From positions 53,616-117,615 of the forward strand of contig PKDC01000008.1 in assembly GCA_002862435.1 (NCBI GenBank): 64,000 bases of DNA, given 5' to 3'. Origin of the DNA: Pseudomonadota bacterium. GTDB lineage: Bacteria > Pseudomonadota > Gammaproteobacteria > UBA5335. Below are positions 51,873-64,000 of this stretch, piece by piece. Position 1 is the first letter of the stretch. Each line of letters begins with the position of its first letter. The notes under the pieces were generated by a model. It saw nothing but the letters and a program-made list of their open reading frames with translations, was not told where the DNA came from and made no database searches. The translations under genes were made by a program, and so were the position numbers.

Positions 51873-51939
51873 AACATAGGCGACGGTCACTGTCGCCGAG
51901 ATGACTCATTCATTACATTCCCGTCATTCTTCCGTCATC
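51873..51939 (-). promoter_or_regulatory. Copper-type promoter of the copAB operon
   Basis: On the minus strand in order: GATGAC (51939-51934), AATGAC (51928-51923), AATGTAA (51919-51913), GTCAT (51905), GACAG (51894) and the -10-like TATGTT (51878-51873). No good -35 box, so activator dependence is expected. Same layout as sites at 37840 and 62792; CopR is the likely activator. Confidence 0.75.
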
Positions 51940-51992
51940 TTCGGTTGGCCTTGAGGCCCTAGAGTGAAGCTGGCGGCAGCACCTGTGCACCG

Positions 51993-53321
51993 TCATCCAG
52001 GCCATCGCCGATGCAGCGTGTCGATGACGAACGGATGCGCATGCGGTGCCACACCGTGCGATGCGAAGTGCGGATGGTCGCTCGGCAGGTCCTCATGGTT
52101 GTGAACCAGTACGCGCTGATCGTCCGACGGCCAACTCCGAATCGCGACGAGCAATCCCAGTACCGCAAGGCCGCTCAAAGCGGCCAAGGCAACTCCGAGG
52201 CCGAGCTTCAAACCAACCCAGCCCGCCAGCGGGTACGCAAGCAGCCAGCAGACATGCGAAAAGGAAAATTGCGCGGCAAACACGCTGGGCAAATCTTCAT
52301 TGTGAGCGGAGCGCCGTATCAACCGCCCGCCTGGAGTCACCAAGCCGGCGTAGGCAATCCCCATCAGACCCCAGGCTGGCAACAACAATGCCCAACCACG
52401 TTGGCTTGGCAGTGCAACCCAGAGCATCGTGAGGGTCAACAGCACAATGACCATAGCGATCGCGGATGACAGCATCACTTGGCGATCCGGTAGCCGATCA
52501 AGTGCCTTGGGTAATAACAATGCAGCCAACATCGAACCACCACCAAACACCGCCAATGCCAAGGCGAGCTGCTGTTCATCTCCGCCCAGAAGCTCCCGAA
52601 CGATTACTATAGTGTTCACGAACACCATCGCTCCGCCGGCTGCGGCACACAGATTCAAAGCAAGCAGACCGCGCAGTCGAGGCGTGCGCAGGTAGATGCG
52701 CATGCCGCGCAACATGCGTTCGTCCAGCGCCTCCCTCCGGTTTCCGGCCACGGTTGTCGGGAACACCGTTGTCACAATCAACCCTGCCGATAGTGCGAAA
52801 CCGAAGGACGTACCGACGAACAAACCGTGGAAGCTGATCCAGACCAGCAAGATAGCCGCGAGGGCTGGGCTGAAAAGATTCTCCAGGTCATAGGCGATGC
52901 GTGACAAAGAAAGCGCCCGCGTATAGTCGCGCTCCTCCGAAAGCACCTCGGGGATCAATGATTGGAACAGTGGCGTGAAACCTGCGGAAGCAGCTTGCAA
53001 CACCGCGATCAGTAAGTAGATTTGCCAGATCTCGGTAACAAAAGGTAACGCCAGCACGACACTGGCGCGGATGACATCGAGCGAGATCAACACCACCTTT
53101 CGTTTGGCTGGCGGCACCAAGGCGCCGGCTACTGGCGCCAGTAGCACGTATACCGTCATCTTGATCGCCAGCGCTGTACCCAGAACTGCCCCGGCCTTGG
53201 AACCGGCGAGTTCGTAGGCCAACAGGGCGAGAGCCACCGTGGCCAGCCCTGTACCGACCAACGCGGCCATCTGTGCGAGGAAAAGCCTCCGGAAATCGGT
53301 ATGACGAAGAATCCCAAGCAT
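51993..53321 (-). CDS. MFS transporter with His-rich C-terminal tail
   Basis: 442 residues from the ATG at 53321 (GGAG 8 bp upstream). Twelve hydrophobic segments of an MFS exporter (FRRLFLAQMAALVGTGLATV at the start). The tail, HNHEDLPSDHPHFASHG and PHAHP, is rich in His and could bind metal. It sits between czc-linked and cop genes. Substrate unknown; a metal or metal-complex exporter is plausible. Confidence 0.82.
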   Translation of the reverse strand: MLGILRHTDFRRLFLAQMAALVGTGLATVALALLAYELAGSKAGAVLGTALAIKMTVYVLLAPVAGALVPPAKRKVVLISLDVIRASVVLALPFVTEIWQIYLLIAVLQAASAGFTPLFQSLIPEVLSEERDYTRALSLSRIAYDLENLFSPALAAILLVWISFHGLFVGTSFGFALSAGLIVTTVFPTTVAGNRREALDERMLRGMRIYLRTPRLRGLLALNLCAAAGGAMVFVNTIVIVRELLGGDEQQLALALAVFGGGSMLAALLLPKALDRLPDRQVMLSSAIAMVIVLLTLTMLWVALPSQRGWALLLPAWGLMGIAYAGLVTPGGRLIRRSAHNEDLPSVFAAQFSFSHVCWLLAYPLAGWVGLKLGLGVALAALSGLAVLGLLVAIRSWPSDDQRVLVHNHEDLPSDHPHFASHGVAPHAHPFVIDTLHRRWPG

Positions 53322-53391
53322 CGAATCCACTCCAGTCGTCCAAGTCAAGACAGAGAGTGCCGCGCATCATTGCGCCTCACCCTGACTCTCC

Positions 53392-53655
53392 TCAGCTATC
53401 CTTATCCGACGACCGGGGTGCGGTCGTTTTCCTCGGTTCCACCTGGACCTTTTTCTCGGCATCGCAACGTTCCTTCAACGCTTTGACCTCCGGATACGAA
53501 ATGTCGTCCGTGTAGCGTTCCTTGTCGGCCAGTTGGGCGCAGGTGGTGGGTATGAGTTTCTCATCGTCGTCGTGCCCACCAGGGTGAGCGAACGCCGTCA
53601 TGGAAGCAGCGGACGCACATGCGACGACAGTGAACACCAAAGTACGAATGGTCAT
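53392..53655 (-). CDS. Small exported hypothetical protein
   Basis: 87 residues from the ATG at 53655 (AAAGGAG, 9 bp). Signal peptide ending near SMTAFA, then HPGGHDDDEK (possible metal ligands), a helical segment with two Cys (TTCAQLADKERY ... KERCDAE) and a basic tail. No family recognised; context suggests a periplasmic metal-linked protein. Confidence 0.65.
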   Translation of the reverse strand: MTIRTLVFTVVACASAASMTAFAHPGGHDDDEKLIPTTCAQLADKERYTDDISYPEVKALKERCDAEKKVQVEPRKTTAPRSSDKDS

Positions 53656-53749
53656 TTTCAATATCTCCTTTCAAATGTATCCCGAGTTTTCACGGAGGTT
53701 GGGACATGGATAGACGACGCCAAAAGTCGTCCATTGCTTGGCGTAACGG

Positions 53750-54394
53750 TTAAATCACGCGCTTCATTTCAACGTACTGGCCGCGCGCCCGAATGATGAC
53801 GGTCACGTCGGAACTCCCCCGATTTCGCCAAAACCAGCCATGATTTCCATCAAAGGCTGCTTCGAGGACACCTTCATCGGAAGGCACACTGCGCCCCTTT
53901 TCATAGCTGATGGATTGCCCGCCGCCATCGCCATGCATGTCGAAGTTGACGACACCGCCTTGCGCAACCCAACTGAATTCCGCCCGCTCTCCAGCCTGCA
54001 TGACGAGTTTGATCTCCGAGCCTTGTCCGGGGGTGAGCACTACCTGCATCTCGTCCCGCCAGCTATCCGTTGCCGGCAAGGGAATCGGCGCGGGCTGAGC
54101 CGTGACAGAACTTGCTCCGGCATCCAGCGGAGTGGCCGGCTGTACGGCCGCACGCGCAGCGGCGGCATCCATCGAGGCGTCGATCGCCGCTTCTTCTGCC
54201 AACTGCGTCTTGATCTCACCCATTTCCGTCAGCCCGAGCATCCGACCAATGCCGGTCGGGTCGATGGCATATTCAGAGGGAAGAACGACAGTGAACAGAA
54301 TCGCGATAGCGATGACGAGCGCGATGAGAGTTGAACGCAGCAACTGCTTCGAGGTTGGCAGATCGTCAGGAGTTGGTTTGGCAATGTTGTACAT
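53750..54394 (-). CDS. Transmembrane anchor protein of metal-resistance clusters
   Basis: 214 residues. One N-terminal membrane helix (STLIALVIAIAILFTVVLP), an Ala/Pro linker, and a C-terminal periplasmic beta domain (LVMQAGERAEFSWVAQGGVV ... FDGNHGWFWRN). Proteins of this kind are annotated as transmembrane anchor proteins beside HupE/UreJ genes in czc/cop regions; function unproven. 22 bp after the HupE gene. Confidence 0.72.
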   Translation of the reverse strand: MYNIAKPTPDDLPTSKQLLRSTLIALVIAIAILFTVVLPSEYAIDPTGIGRMLGLTEMGEIKTQLAEEAAIDASMDAAAARAAVQPATPLDAGASSVTAQPAPIPLPATDSWRDEMQVVLTPGQGSEIKLVMQAGERAEFSWVAQGGVVNFDMHGDGGGQSISYEKGRSVPSDEGVLEAAFDGNHGWFWRNRGSSDVTVIIRARGQYVEMKRVI

Positions 54395-54416
54395 AGAGGT
54401 TTTTTCCGCGTGTAGG

Positions 54417-55154
54417 TCAGGATATGAAATAGCCGGTGAGCTGATAGCCGATCAGGACGAAACCGGCACACATCGTCGCGACATTGGCGGTATAAGCATG
54501 GCGCCAGAAACTGGCTGTCCGACGCCAGTAACCCATGACGATCAGGATCGTGCCAAGCGCTAGCAGCTGTCCGATCTCGACGCCGACGTTGAACGCCAGC
54601 AGATTCGGAATCAGGCCATCGGGCGAGATGTCGTATTCGATGATTTTCGTGGACAGCCCAAACCCGTGAAACAAGCCGAACACGAGCGTTGCGATCTTCG
54701 TGTTCGGTTGGAAGCCGAGCCATCGCTGAAATGCACCGATGTTATCGAACGCTTTGTAAACCACAGATAGCCCGATGATGGCGTCAATGAGGTAGCTATT
54801 GATGCCGATGTTGAAGTACACACCGAGCAGCATCGTCGTCGAGTGCCCGACGGCGAACAGGGTCACGTACAGGGCTATGTGTTTCATCCTGTACAGGAAA
54901 AAAATCACACCGAGCAGGAACAGGATGTGGTCGTATCCCGTCGCCATGTGCTTGGCGCCCAGGTACATAAAGGAAATTAAATGGACCCCGGATATTTCCT
55001 GGATATAGCCCTTGTCACCTTCTGCAATGGCGTGCGCGAGCGCATCGTTCATTCCAAAGAAGATCAGGAAAGTGGCCGCCACGAGGAGCAGCATCGTTCG
55101 GCGCCAGGTCTGCGGGTAGCGGTCAGGCACAGCTTGGGGTAGAAATTCATGCAT
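54417..55154 (-). CDS. HupE/UreJ-family membrane protein
   Basis: 245 residues from the ATG at 55154; an ATG at 55166 is an alternative. Six to seven helices with conserved HupE/UreJ_2 features: HMATGYDHILFLLGVIFFL, LFAVGHSTTMLLGVYF, FGLFHGFGLST and GVEIGQLLALG. The His/Asp/Glu in the helices suggest a divalent metal (Ni/Co) permease. It follows czcA across 266 bp without a clear promoter. Confidence 0.85.
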   Translation of the reverse strand: MHEFLPQAVPDRYPQTWRRTMLLLVAATFLIFFGMNDALAHAIAEGDKGYIQEISGVHLISFMYLGAKHMATGYDHILFLLGVIFFLYRMKHIALYVTLFAVGHSTTMLLGVYFNIGINSYLIDAIIGLSVVYKAFDNIGAFQRWLGFQPNTKIATLVFGLFHGFGLSTKIIEYDISPDGLIPNLLAFNVGVEIGQLLALGTILIVMGYWRRTASFWRHAYTANVATMCAGFVLIGYQLTGYFIS

Positions 55155-55420
55155 AAGTAGCTTCATCTCCTGACAGGATTTCCAAAGTGTTTTTTCATGA
55201 TGGCGGTACGGTGGATTCGACTCGATATGGTTACCGGACTTGGCCGGGCCAGGCTCATCGCCTCGCCACAGAGCCCGGCAACAGGCCCACGATTCGATTA
55301 CTGGTGTTTGGGGCGATGAACTCAGCGCTTCGCCGATGCACGCGAGAGGCAGGCTGTTGTGACGAAGTACCTTCATCACGATGGCATTGCCTCCACAGAT
55401 GGCCCAACCTCGACATGCGG

Positions 55421-59776
<4,356 letters not shown>

Positions 59777-59780
<4 letters not shown>

Positions 59781-61024
59781 GGGGTCATGTCCTCAACGGT
59801 GACGGTGAGGCGTTCCACCTCGACCAGCAATAGGTGATAGCGGGCAGCAGCTTCAACGGTGCGCTGGTTCAGGTCGAACAGCGTCCTTTGTGCCTGTGCC
59901 AGTGAAATGAACGAGAAGCGTCCGGCCTCGAATCCGCGGCGAGTGTTCGCCAATGCGTCCTCGGCCATGGGCAGCATGCGTGTACGCAGCGTCTCGGCTT
60001 CGTGACGTGCGTGCATAAGTTCCTGATAGGTATCGAACAAGACTTGATGCCGCTCGAAGCGTTCAGCATCCCGGCGGGCTTCCAGGGCGATGAGTTCGGC
60101 GTCAGCTTGCGCGATCGAGTATCCGGAGCGCTTGCGGCTGCCCAACGGCACCGAGATCGACATCACCAGGCCCTGATCGTTAAAAGCTTCCATACGGCGT
60201 ACGCCCAGGCTCAGGTCGATATCCGGTTTCGCTCTGGCTTCGGCTATCTGGCGGCGGGCAGAGATGGTGTTCGCCTGTAGTCGCGAGGCCCAGAGTTCGG
60301 GCGTCATCGACAGGCGAGCGGCCAATGTCTCGAACGACTCGACCGGCGGCAGGGCTTGCAAGTCGCCGACGACTGAGCCGAAGTCGGGCGTCAACGCACC
60401 CCAGCTCGCAGCCAACGTCATTCGGGCGCTGGCCAATTCGTGCTGCGCTGTCTCGCGCGCCAACTCCACCTCGGCGAGCGCAATCTCGGCAGCCTGGAGG
60501 TCCGATTCGGGGTTGCGGGCCGCCGATACCCAAGTGGCGACCTCGCGGCGAGTACGTTCGGCTTGCCGGACACGCTCCTCGGCGTAGTCCAGCCGCTGTT
60601 GTCTGGCAAGTACTTCGATGAAGCGGGCTGTGGTTCGGCTGGCTAAGTCGATTCGTGCCGTATCGGCCTGGTGTTGTTGCTGGCTTACCTCGGCCCTGCC
60701 AAGTGTCTGTCGGGCTGCATGCTTGCCGCCGAGTTCGATCACCCGGCTGATGCGCAATGTGGTTTCGGCTGAATCAATGCCACGCAGGTTGCCGGTACCG
60801 GCCCCGTTCTCGAACTCACCGCCAATCACGTAAGGCGGCGGCAGAGCCTCACGCTCGGCGCGGGCCTGCACGGCCTGTAGTTGAGCTCCTTCGGCAATGA
60901 TGGACGGATTGGAGGTCAACGCGCGGGTCACCGCTTCCTCCAGATGCAAGGGCTCGGCAGCCTGTACCGCGGGGATGCCGCAGGCTCCGACGAACACCAA
61001 AACCCTCAACCAGTGCAAATTCAC
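59777..61024 (-). CDS. czcC: CzcC-type TolC-family channel
   Basis: 415 residues from the GTG at 61024, chosen for a strong CGGAGG 6 bp upstream; the longer frame would run through the operator. Signal peptide (VLVFVGACGIPAVQA), then two outer-membrane-efflux repeats. First gene of the second czcCBA operon; the BlaI-type operator lies 77-111 bp upstream. Confidence 0.88.
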
Positions 61025-61100
61025 AAAAGACCTCCGGGTAACAAGTAGCAATAGATCAACACGCCGTTTCGTAAGGCGGGCCTGTACGTTCCCAAACACC

Positions 61101-61135
61101 GACATAAAAACCGATCGACGATCGGTTTTTATGTC
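61101..61135. promoter_or_regulatory. 35-bp perfect palindrome: operator of czcCBA for the BlaI-type repressor
   Basis: Arms GACATAAAAACCGATCG and its exact complement meet at a single central A. The core AAACCGA-N7-TCGGTTT recurs at the blaI promoter (62617). It lies upstream of czcC and downstream of the M56 gene stop (61165). Confidence 0.82.
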
Positions 61136-61164
61136 AAAAAAATACTGGAATTTCCGCCTCGTGA

Positions 61165-62163
61165 TTATCCCACCGACATGGTGATGAGTGACTCGGTTAA
61201 GTAGTGCAGCCACCCTGTGGACAAGCTGCAAAACGCCAACACGGTAAAGCCCAAAAATAAACCCAGATATGAATTGGATCTGTGGCCCGGAGACAACAGC
61301 GCCTGAACACGTTCAGGCACGAAATCGGAGAGAAAGGCCATCGACAGCGGCATACCTGCTAAAGCGTGATGACGGTAAATTTTCTTCACCGCGACCAATG
61401 TTTCAGCGACCGTAATTTGACAACCCACCGAAGCCGCAGCAATGAAGTCGCAGCGCTGCTCCAGGGCAAGCTCGTAGTCACGCAGAAGGCGCCGACGAGT
61501 GCCCGGCAACTGGATGCCGGACAACATCCCCGCCATCAGACGCCAGAACGCATCGCGATGCTCAAGGTGCGCCTGCTCATGGGCCAGAACTACTTGCAGC
61601 TGAGTTGGGCTGAGCCAGTCGAGCAACGACTGGGAGAGAAAAACATGGCCTGTCCCTATGCCGCAAGCGAAGACCATGGGCTGATCGACATCCACCACAC
61701 GAAGCCTGTCGTCTGTGTGCCCAAAACGACGACTCAAACGCAGCATGGTAAGAAGGGTCTGCCGGACGTGCCAGACTCCGATTACTGCCCGCGCTATCAA
61801 CCACGTTGCATAACCCGCCAGCAGGGCAATCGCCCCCCACAACCAAGTGCTCTGCCCATTTTCGTTCGGATGCCAGACACACAAATGTAGAAGGTTGTCT
61901 GAGTGCGCAGAACAGGCGGCGGCAAACCGGGCCGAGTCGTGAAGGGCCGAGGGCATTGCTATAGCCACTACTGCATAGCCAATGCCCACCAATATAGGCG
62001 TTGTCAGCAACCACCAAAGTATTCGGACTCGATGCCGAGGCGCTTGTCTCGAAAGCAGCCGACTTAGCGGGCGTTCACAGACCACAACCAACAAGGACAG
62101 GGTAATCGCCAGAACAAAGCCGGCCAGCAGCGCAGATTGAAGTAGCGACCCATAGCTCATCAT
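61165..62163 (-). CDS. M56-family metalloprotease BlaR1/MecR1-like, no sensor domain
   Basis: 332 residues. Membrane helices and the zinc protease motif HEQAH (H195, E196, H199) with a downstream Glu (ELALEQRCD). BlaR1/MecR1 are near 600 residues with a C-terminal penicillin-binding sensor; that domain is missing here and the chain ends after a last helix. It should cleave or inactivate the BlaI-type repressor in response to another signal, perhaps metal. Its start overlaps the repressor's stop by one base. Confidence 0.88.
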   Translation of the reverse strand: MMSYGSLLQSALLAGFVLAITLSLLVVVCERPLSRLLSRQAPRHRVRILWWLLTTPILVGIGYAVVAIAMPSALHDSARFAAACSAHSDNLLHLCVWHPNENGQSTWLWGAIALLAGYATWLIARAVIGVWHVRQTLLTMLRLSRRFGHTDDRLRVVDVDQPMVFACGIGTGHVFLSQSLLDWLSPTQLQVVLAHEQAHLEHRDAFWRLMAGMLSGIQLPGTRRRLLRDYELALEQRCDFIAAASVGCQITVAETLVAVKKIYRHHALAGMPLSMAFLSDFVPERVQALLSPGHRSNSYLGLFLGFTVLAFCSLSTGWLHYLTESLITMSVG

Positions 62164-62579
62164 CAGCGGCTCTCATCCAGTTCAGCACGACGCCGCGCAA
62201 TCAATTCCTCCAATCGTTTGAGCTGGTCGTCATCCGCTTGTACGGCAAGATCGACAAAAGCTGACAACAACGCATCCGATTGTGTGCCGGCGACACGATG
62301 CACCGTGGATTCCACCAGCTTGCGAACCAGCTCCCGGCGAGAAAGACCTGCCGAGTATTCGTAGGCATGACTGATCTTCTCGCGCTGCAGGATCCCCTTG
62401 CGAAACAGGCGCTCCAACGCGGACTGCACGGTGTTCAATGCAATCGAACGCGAATGTTTAACTCGTGCATGGACAGTCTTGGCGTCGGATGAACCGAAGC
62501 GCCAGATGTCTTCGAGCACGGCAATTTCCAGGTCGCCGAGCGGCGGCACACTAGGGTTGGTCAAACGGTTGAACCTCAA
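62163..62579 (-). CDS. BlaI/MecI/CopY-family repressor
   Basis: 138 residues. Winged helix of the Penicillinase_R family: LGDLEIAVLEDIWRFGSSDA, then SIALNTVQSALERLFRKGIL. Forms dimers on palindromic operators; the operator core near its own start recurs before czcC, so it probably controls both. Followed directly by the M56 protease gene. Confidence 0.9.
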   Translation of the reverse strand: MRFNRLTNPSVPPLGDLEIAVLEDIWRFGSSDAKTVHARVKHSRSIALNTVQSALERLFRKGILQREKISHAYEYSAGLSRRELVRKLVESTVHRVAGTQSDALLSAFVDLAVQADDDQLKRLEELIARRRAELDESR

Positions 62580-62594
62580 TTTCTTGACTTAGGA

Positions 62595-62637
62595 AGTTCA
62601 GAGTATGATTTTTGAAAAACCGACCGTCAATCGGTTT
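62595..62637 (-). promoter_or_regulatory. blaI promoter with overlapping operator
   Basis: AAACCGA (62617-62623), 7 bp, TCGGTTT (62631-62637). On the minus strand a TTGACG -35 lies inside the operator and, 17 bp later, CATACT as -10, so bound repressor would block polymerase: autoregulation. Confidence 0.72.
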
Positions 62638-62791
62638 CTTCTGTGCGGGCTCTAAGCCGGGTGTCTCTTTTCGTTTGGATCGTCCATCGCCATCTGAACC
62701 TATCGCGTTATGTCACTGGCAGTTCAGCGCCTCCCCGGCCCGAGCAGGCGACCGCAAAGCAGTTGTCTGATTGCTGCGCGGAACCCGCGTA

Positions 62792-62858
62792 GATGACAAG
62801 TGAATGACATAAATGTAACGCGCGGGTCATTTGTCTGACAGCGCCTGCTCTCTAGCAT
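62792..62858 (+). promoter_or_regulatory. Copper-type promoter of DUF411-HMA-copC cluster
   Basis: GATGAC (62792), AATGAC (62803), AATGTAA (62812), GTCAT (62826), GACAG (62837) and -10-like TAGCAT (62853-62858), the same layout as at copA. It is 95 bp from the -10 to the DUF411 start. CopR is the likely activator. Confidence 0.75.
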
Positions 62859-62953
62859 CGGTATGAAGACGCATGGTGCATTTCGGGCTTTGAACCACAG
62901 CCAAGCGCCATGAATCCCCCTGTACCGACAGTTAAAGAGTCACGGAGCCGAGC

Positions 62954-63421
62954 ATGATGAATGTCACTATCAAATACCGCGTCTGGTTGGCGGGCCTGTT
63001 TCTGTCGTCCATGCTCGGTACTAATGTGGCAACCGCATCGGAGCTGAGCGCAGAAGTCTGGAAAGACCCCAACTGTGGCTGCTGCAACGAATGGGTCCAG
63101 CATCTTGAAGAAGTGGGCATCCAGGTGCGTACTTCCAATACCGGCAACACCGGCATACGCGAACGGCTCGGCATTGCCAAGCAGTTTGGCTCCTGCCATA
63201 CCGCCAGAATCGGCGGCTATGCCATCGAAGGCCATGTACCCGCTGCCGATATCAAACGTCTCCTGAAAGAAAAGCCCGAGGCGATCGGCCTGGCCGTACC
63301 AGGTATGCCGATCGGGTCACCTGGCATGGACGGCCCGCTCTATGGCGACCGCAAAGACCCCTACGACGTTCTGCTGATCCATGTCGATGGCAGCACCAGC
63401 GTCTATCAAGCCTATCGCTGA
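62954..63421 (+). CDS. DUF411 metal-binding protein
   Basis: 155 residues. Signal peptide to about residue 28, then DUF411: VWKDPNCGCCNEWVQHLEE, CHTARIGGYAIEGHVPAADI and GLAVPGMPIGSPGMDG. The Cys and Met residues suit Cu(I). Family members occur in copper-resistance clusters as periplasmic binding proteins. First gene of the rightward cluster under the third copper-type promoter; GGAG lies 6 bp upstream. Confidence 0.9.
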   Translation: MMNVTIKYRVWLAGLFLSSMLGTNVATASELSAEVWKDPNCGCCNEWVQHLEEVGIQVRTSNTGNTGIRERLGIAKQFGSCHTARIGGYAIEGHVPAADIKRLLKEKPEAIGLAVPGMPIGSPGMDGPLYGDRKDPYDVLLIHVDGSTSVYQAYR

Positions 63422-63482
63422 TCGATGCGATGAAACCGCCAATGTCCCCGGTGACCTTCGGGATCAAGAGGAGAACACAATC

Positions 63483-63758
63483 ATGAACACAGTGGATCTC
63501 GACGTCCAGGGCATGAGCTGCGGCTCATGTATCGCGAAAGTCACCGATGCGCTGAAAGAGCTGCCGGGAGTCGATGCCGTGGAAGTGCATTTGGCCACCG
63601 GCCGCGTTCGAGTTCGAGGCAACTTCGATCAAGGCAACGATCCGCTGCTGTCGACGTTGCAACAGGCCGGGTATCCCGCGCGTCTAGCAGGCGGCGACAC
63701 CCTGTCCAGCCAATCAACAGGAGGCGGCGACCGGAGTTGCTGCAGCCGAAATTCTTAA
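63483..63758 (+). CDS. HMA-domain copper chaperone-like protein
   Basis: 91 residues from the ATG at 63483 (GAGGAG). An HMA domain with GMSCGSC, VTDALKELPGVDAVEV and a C-terminal tail with two adjacent Cys (SCCSRNS). No signal peptide, so cytoplasmic CopZ-like. The extra Cys pair is unusual for CopZ and recalls the MerA tail. Confidence 0.87.
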   Translation: MNTVDLDVQGMSCGSCIAKVTDALKELPGVDAVEVHLATGRVRVRGNFDQGNDPLLSTLQQAGYPARLAGGDTLSSQSTGGGDRSCCSRNS

Positions 63759-63775
63759 ACATAGGAAGAGGTGTA

Positions 63776-64000
63776 ATGCACATGAACCGTACTACTCAAT
63801 TTCGCTCTCTGATTGTTGGTGCCTGTCTTGCGACCGGCTTGCTGATCACATCGGTCGCTCAGGCCCATATCTCCCTCGTCAATTCCACACCGACGGCCGA
63901 TGCTGTTGTCGCGACACCGCAGCAGATCGATCTCGTCTTCAGTGAACGGCTTGTGCTTCGCGCCTCGCGCCTGGAGCTTAGCGCCATAAGGGACGGAGGG
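63776..64000 (+). CDS. copC: CopC-like copper-binding protein, 3' end outside window
   Basis: 75 residues visible; an ATG two codons later (63782) may be the real start. Signal peptide ending SVAQA, then HISLVNSTPTADAVVATPQQ and the LVFSERLVLRAS strand of the CopC fold, with the mature N-terminal His that binds Cu(II). The frame runs off the window; copD probably follows (inference). Confidence 0.85.
   Translation, partial: MHMNRTTQFRSLIVGACLATGLLITSVAQAHISLVNSTPTADAVVATPQQIDLVFSERLVLRASRLELSAIRDGG

Noticed and set aside
51921..51938. PHO-box-like CCGTCAT-N4-CCGTCAT before copA
   Set aside because: Resembles a PhoB site, but it is part of a longer pattern shared with two other copper-linked promoters, and a copper OmpR-type regulator is in the window.

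Overview
The window is high-GC DNA from a Gram-negative proteobacterium. A Xanthomonadaceae-like or other gamma/betaproteobacterial host fits best: RND/TolC trans-envelope pumps, a Tat-exported CopA, mer genes and Tn4371-type conjugative element genes. This is inference from gene content, and no rRNA, tRNA or housekeeping gene is present to anchor it. Almost everything is accessory. It reads as a long internal piece of an integrative conjugative element (ICE) loaded with metal-resistance and anti-phage cargo; the integrase and mating-pore genes would lie outside the window.

Layout. 1-4.3 kb: a two-gene ATPase/nuclease module (zinc-hook ATPase cut by the window edge, plus a GHKL ATPase fused to a PD-(D/E)XK-like nuclease), followed by a decayed YhcG/DUF1016 nuclease relic. 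4.3-6.8 kb: XRE regulator, sterol-desaturase-family membrane enzyme, AraC regulator. 6.8-13.3 kb: czcA-czcB-czcC-cation diffusion facilitator genes, read leftward from a MerR-type promoter and divergent from a CadR/PbrR-like regulator. 13.3-15.7 kb: small regulators, including a C-protein-like XRE and a Ner-like protein. 15.7-18.4 kb: an IS21-family element (istA-istB) with a 21-bp tandem repeat array behind istB. 18.9-35.6 kb: Tn4371-type ICE backbone (radC, DUF932, parB-like, DUF736, DUF2958, DUF2285, AlpA-like HTH, repA, iteron cluster, parA, RHH protein, DUF2840, TraF-type peptidase, VirD2/DUF3363 relaxase), carrying an inserted Gabija-like pair (gajA/gajB) and an XRE gene.

35.6-64 kb: metal cargo. 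copRS; a mer module (merR, merTPA) next to a Tn3-family inverted repeat and a tnpA relic; a graveyard of mobile-element fragments; cusF-cusA-cusB-cusC; a glutaredoxin-MauE fusion; copB-copA; a His-tailed MFS transporter; a small exported protein; a membrane anchor protein; a HupE/UreJ protein; a second czcCBA; a BlaI/M56 pair; then a rightward DUF411-HMA-copC cluster that runs off the end.

How it works together. CopS/CopR should sense periplasmic copper. Three promoters, upstream of copAB, upstream of DUF411-HMA-copC, and beside copR, share the same co-linear set of short elements at identical spacing and are the likely CopR regulon. The copy beside copR now points into the inserted mer module and drives no visible gene. 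A BlaI-type repressor and an M56 protease lacking a penicillin-sensor domain share an operator with the second czcCBA operon, which suggests proteolytic derepression of a metal pump. Detoxification is layered: Cu oxidation and sequestration (CopA, CopB, CopC, DUF411), Cu/Ag efflux (CusCBA, CusF), Zn/Cd/Co efflux (two CzcCBA pumps plus a CDF), and Hg(II) uptake and reduction (MerTPA). Starts were chosen from ribosome-binding sites and overlaps; functions are assigned from recognisable motifs and context, without database searches.
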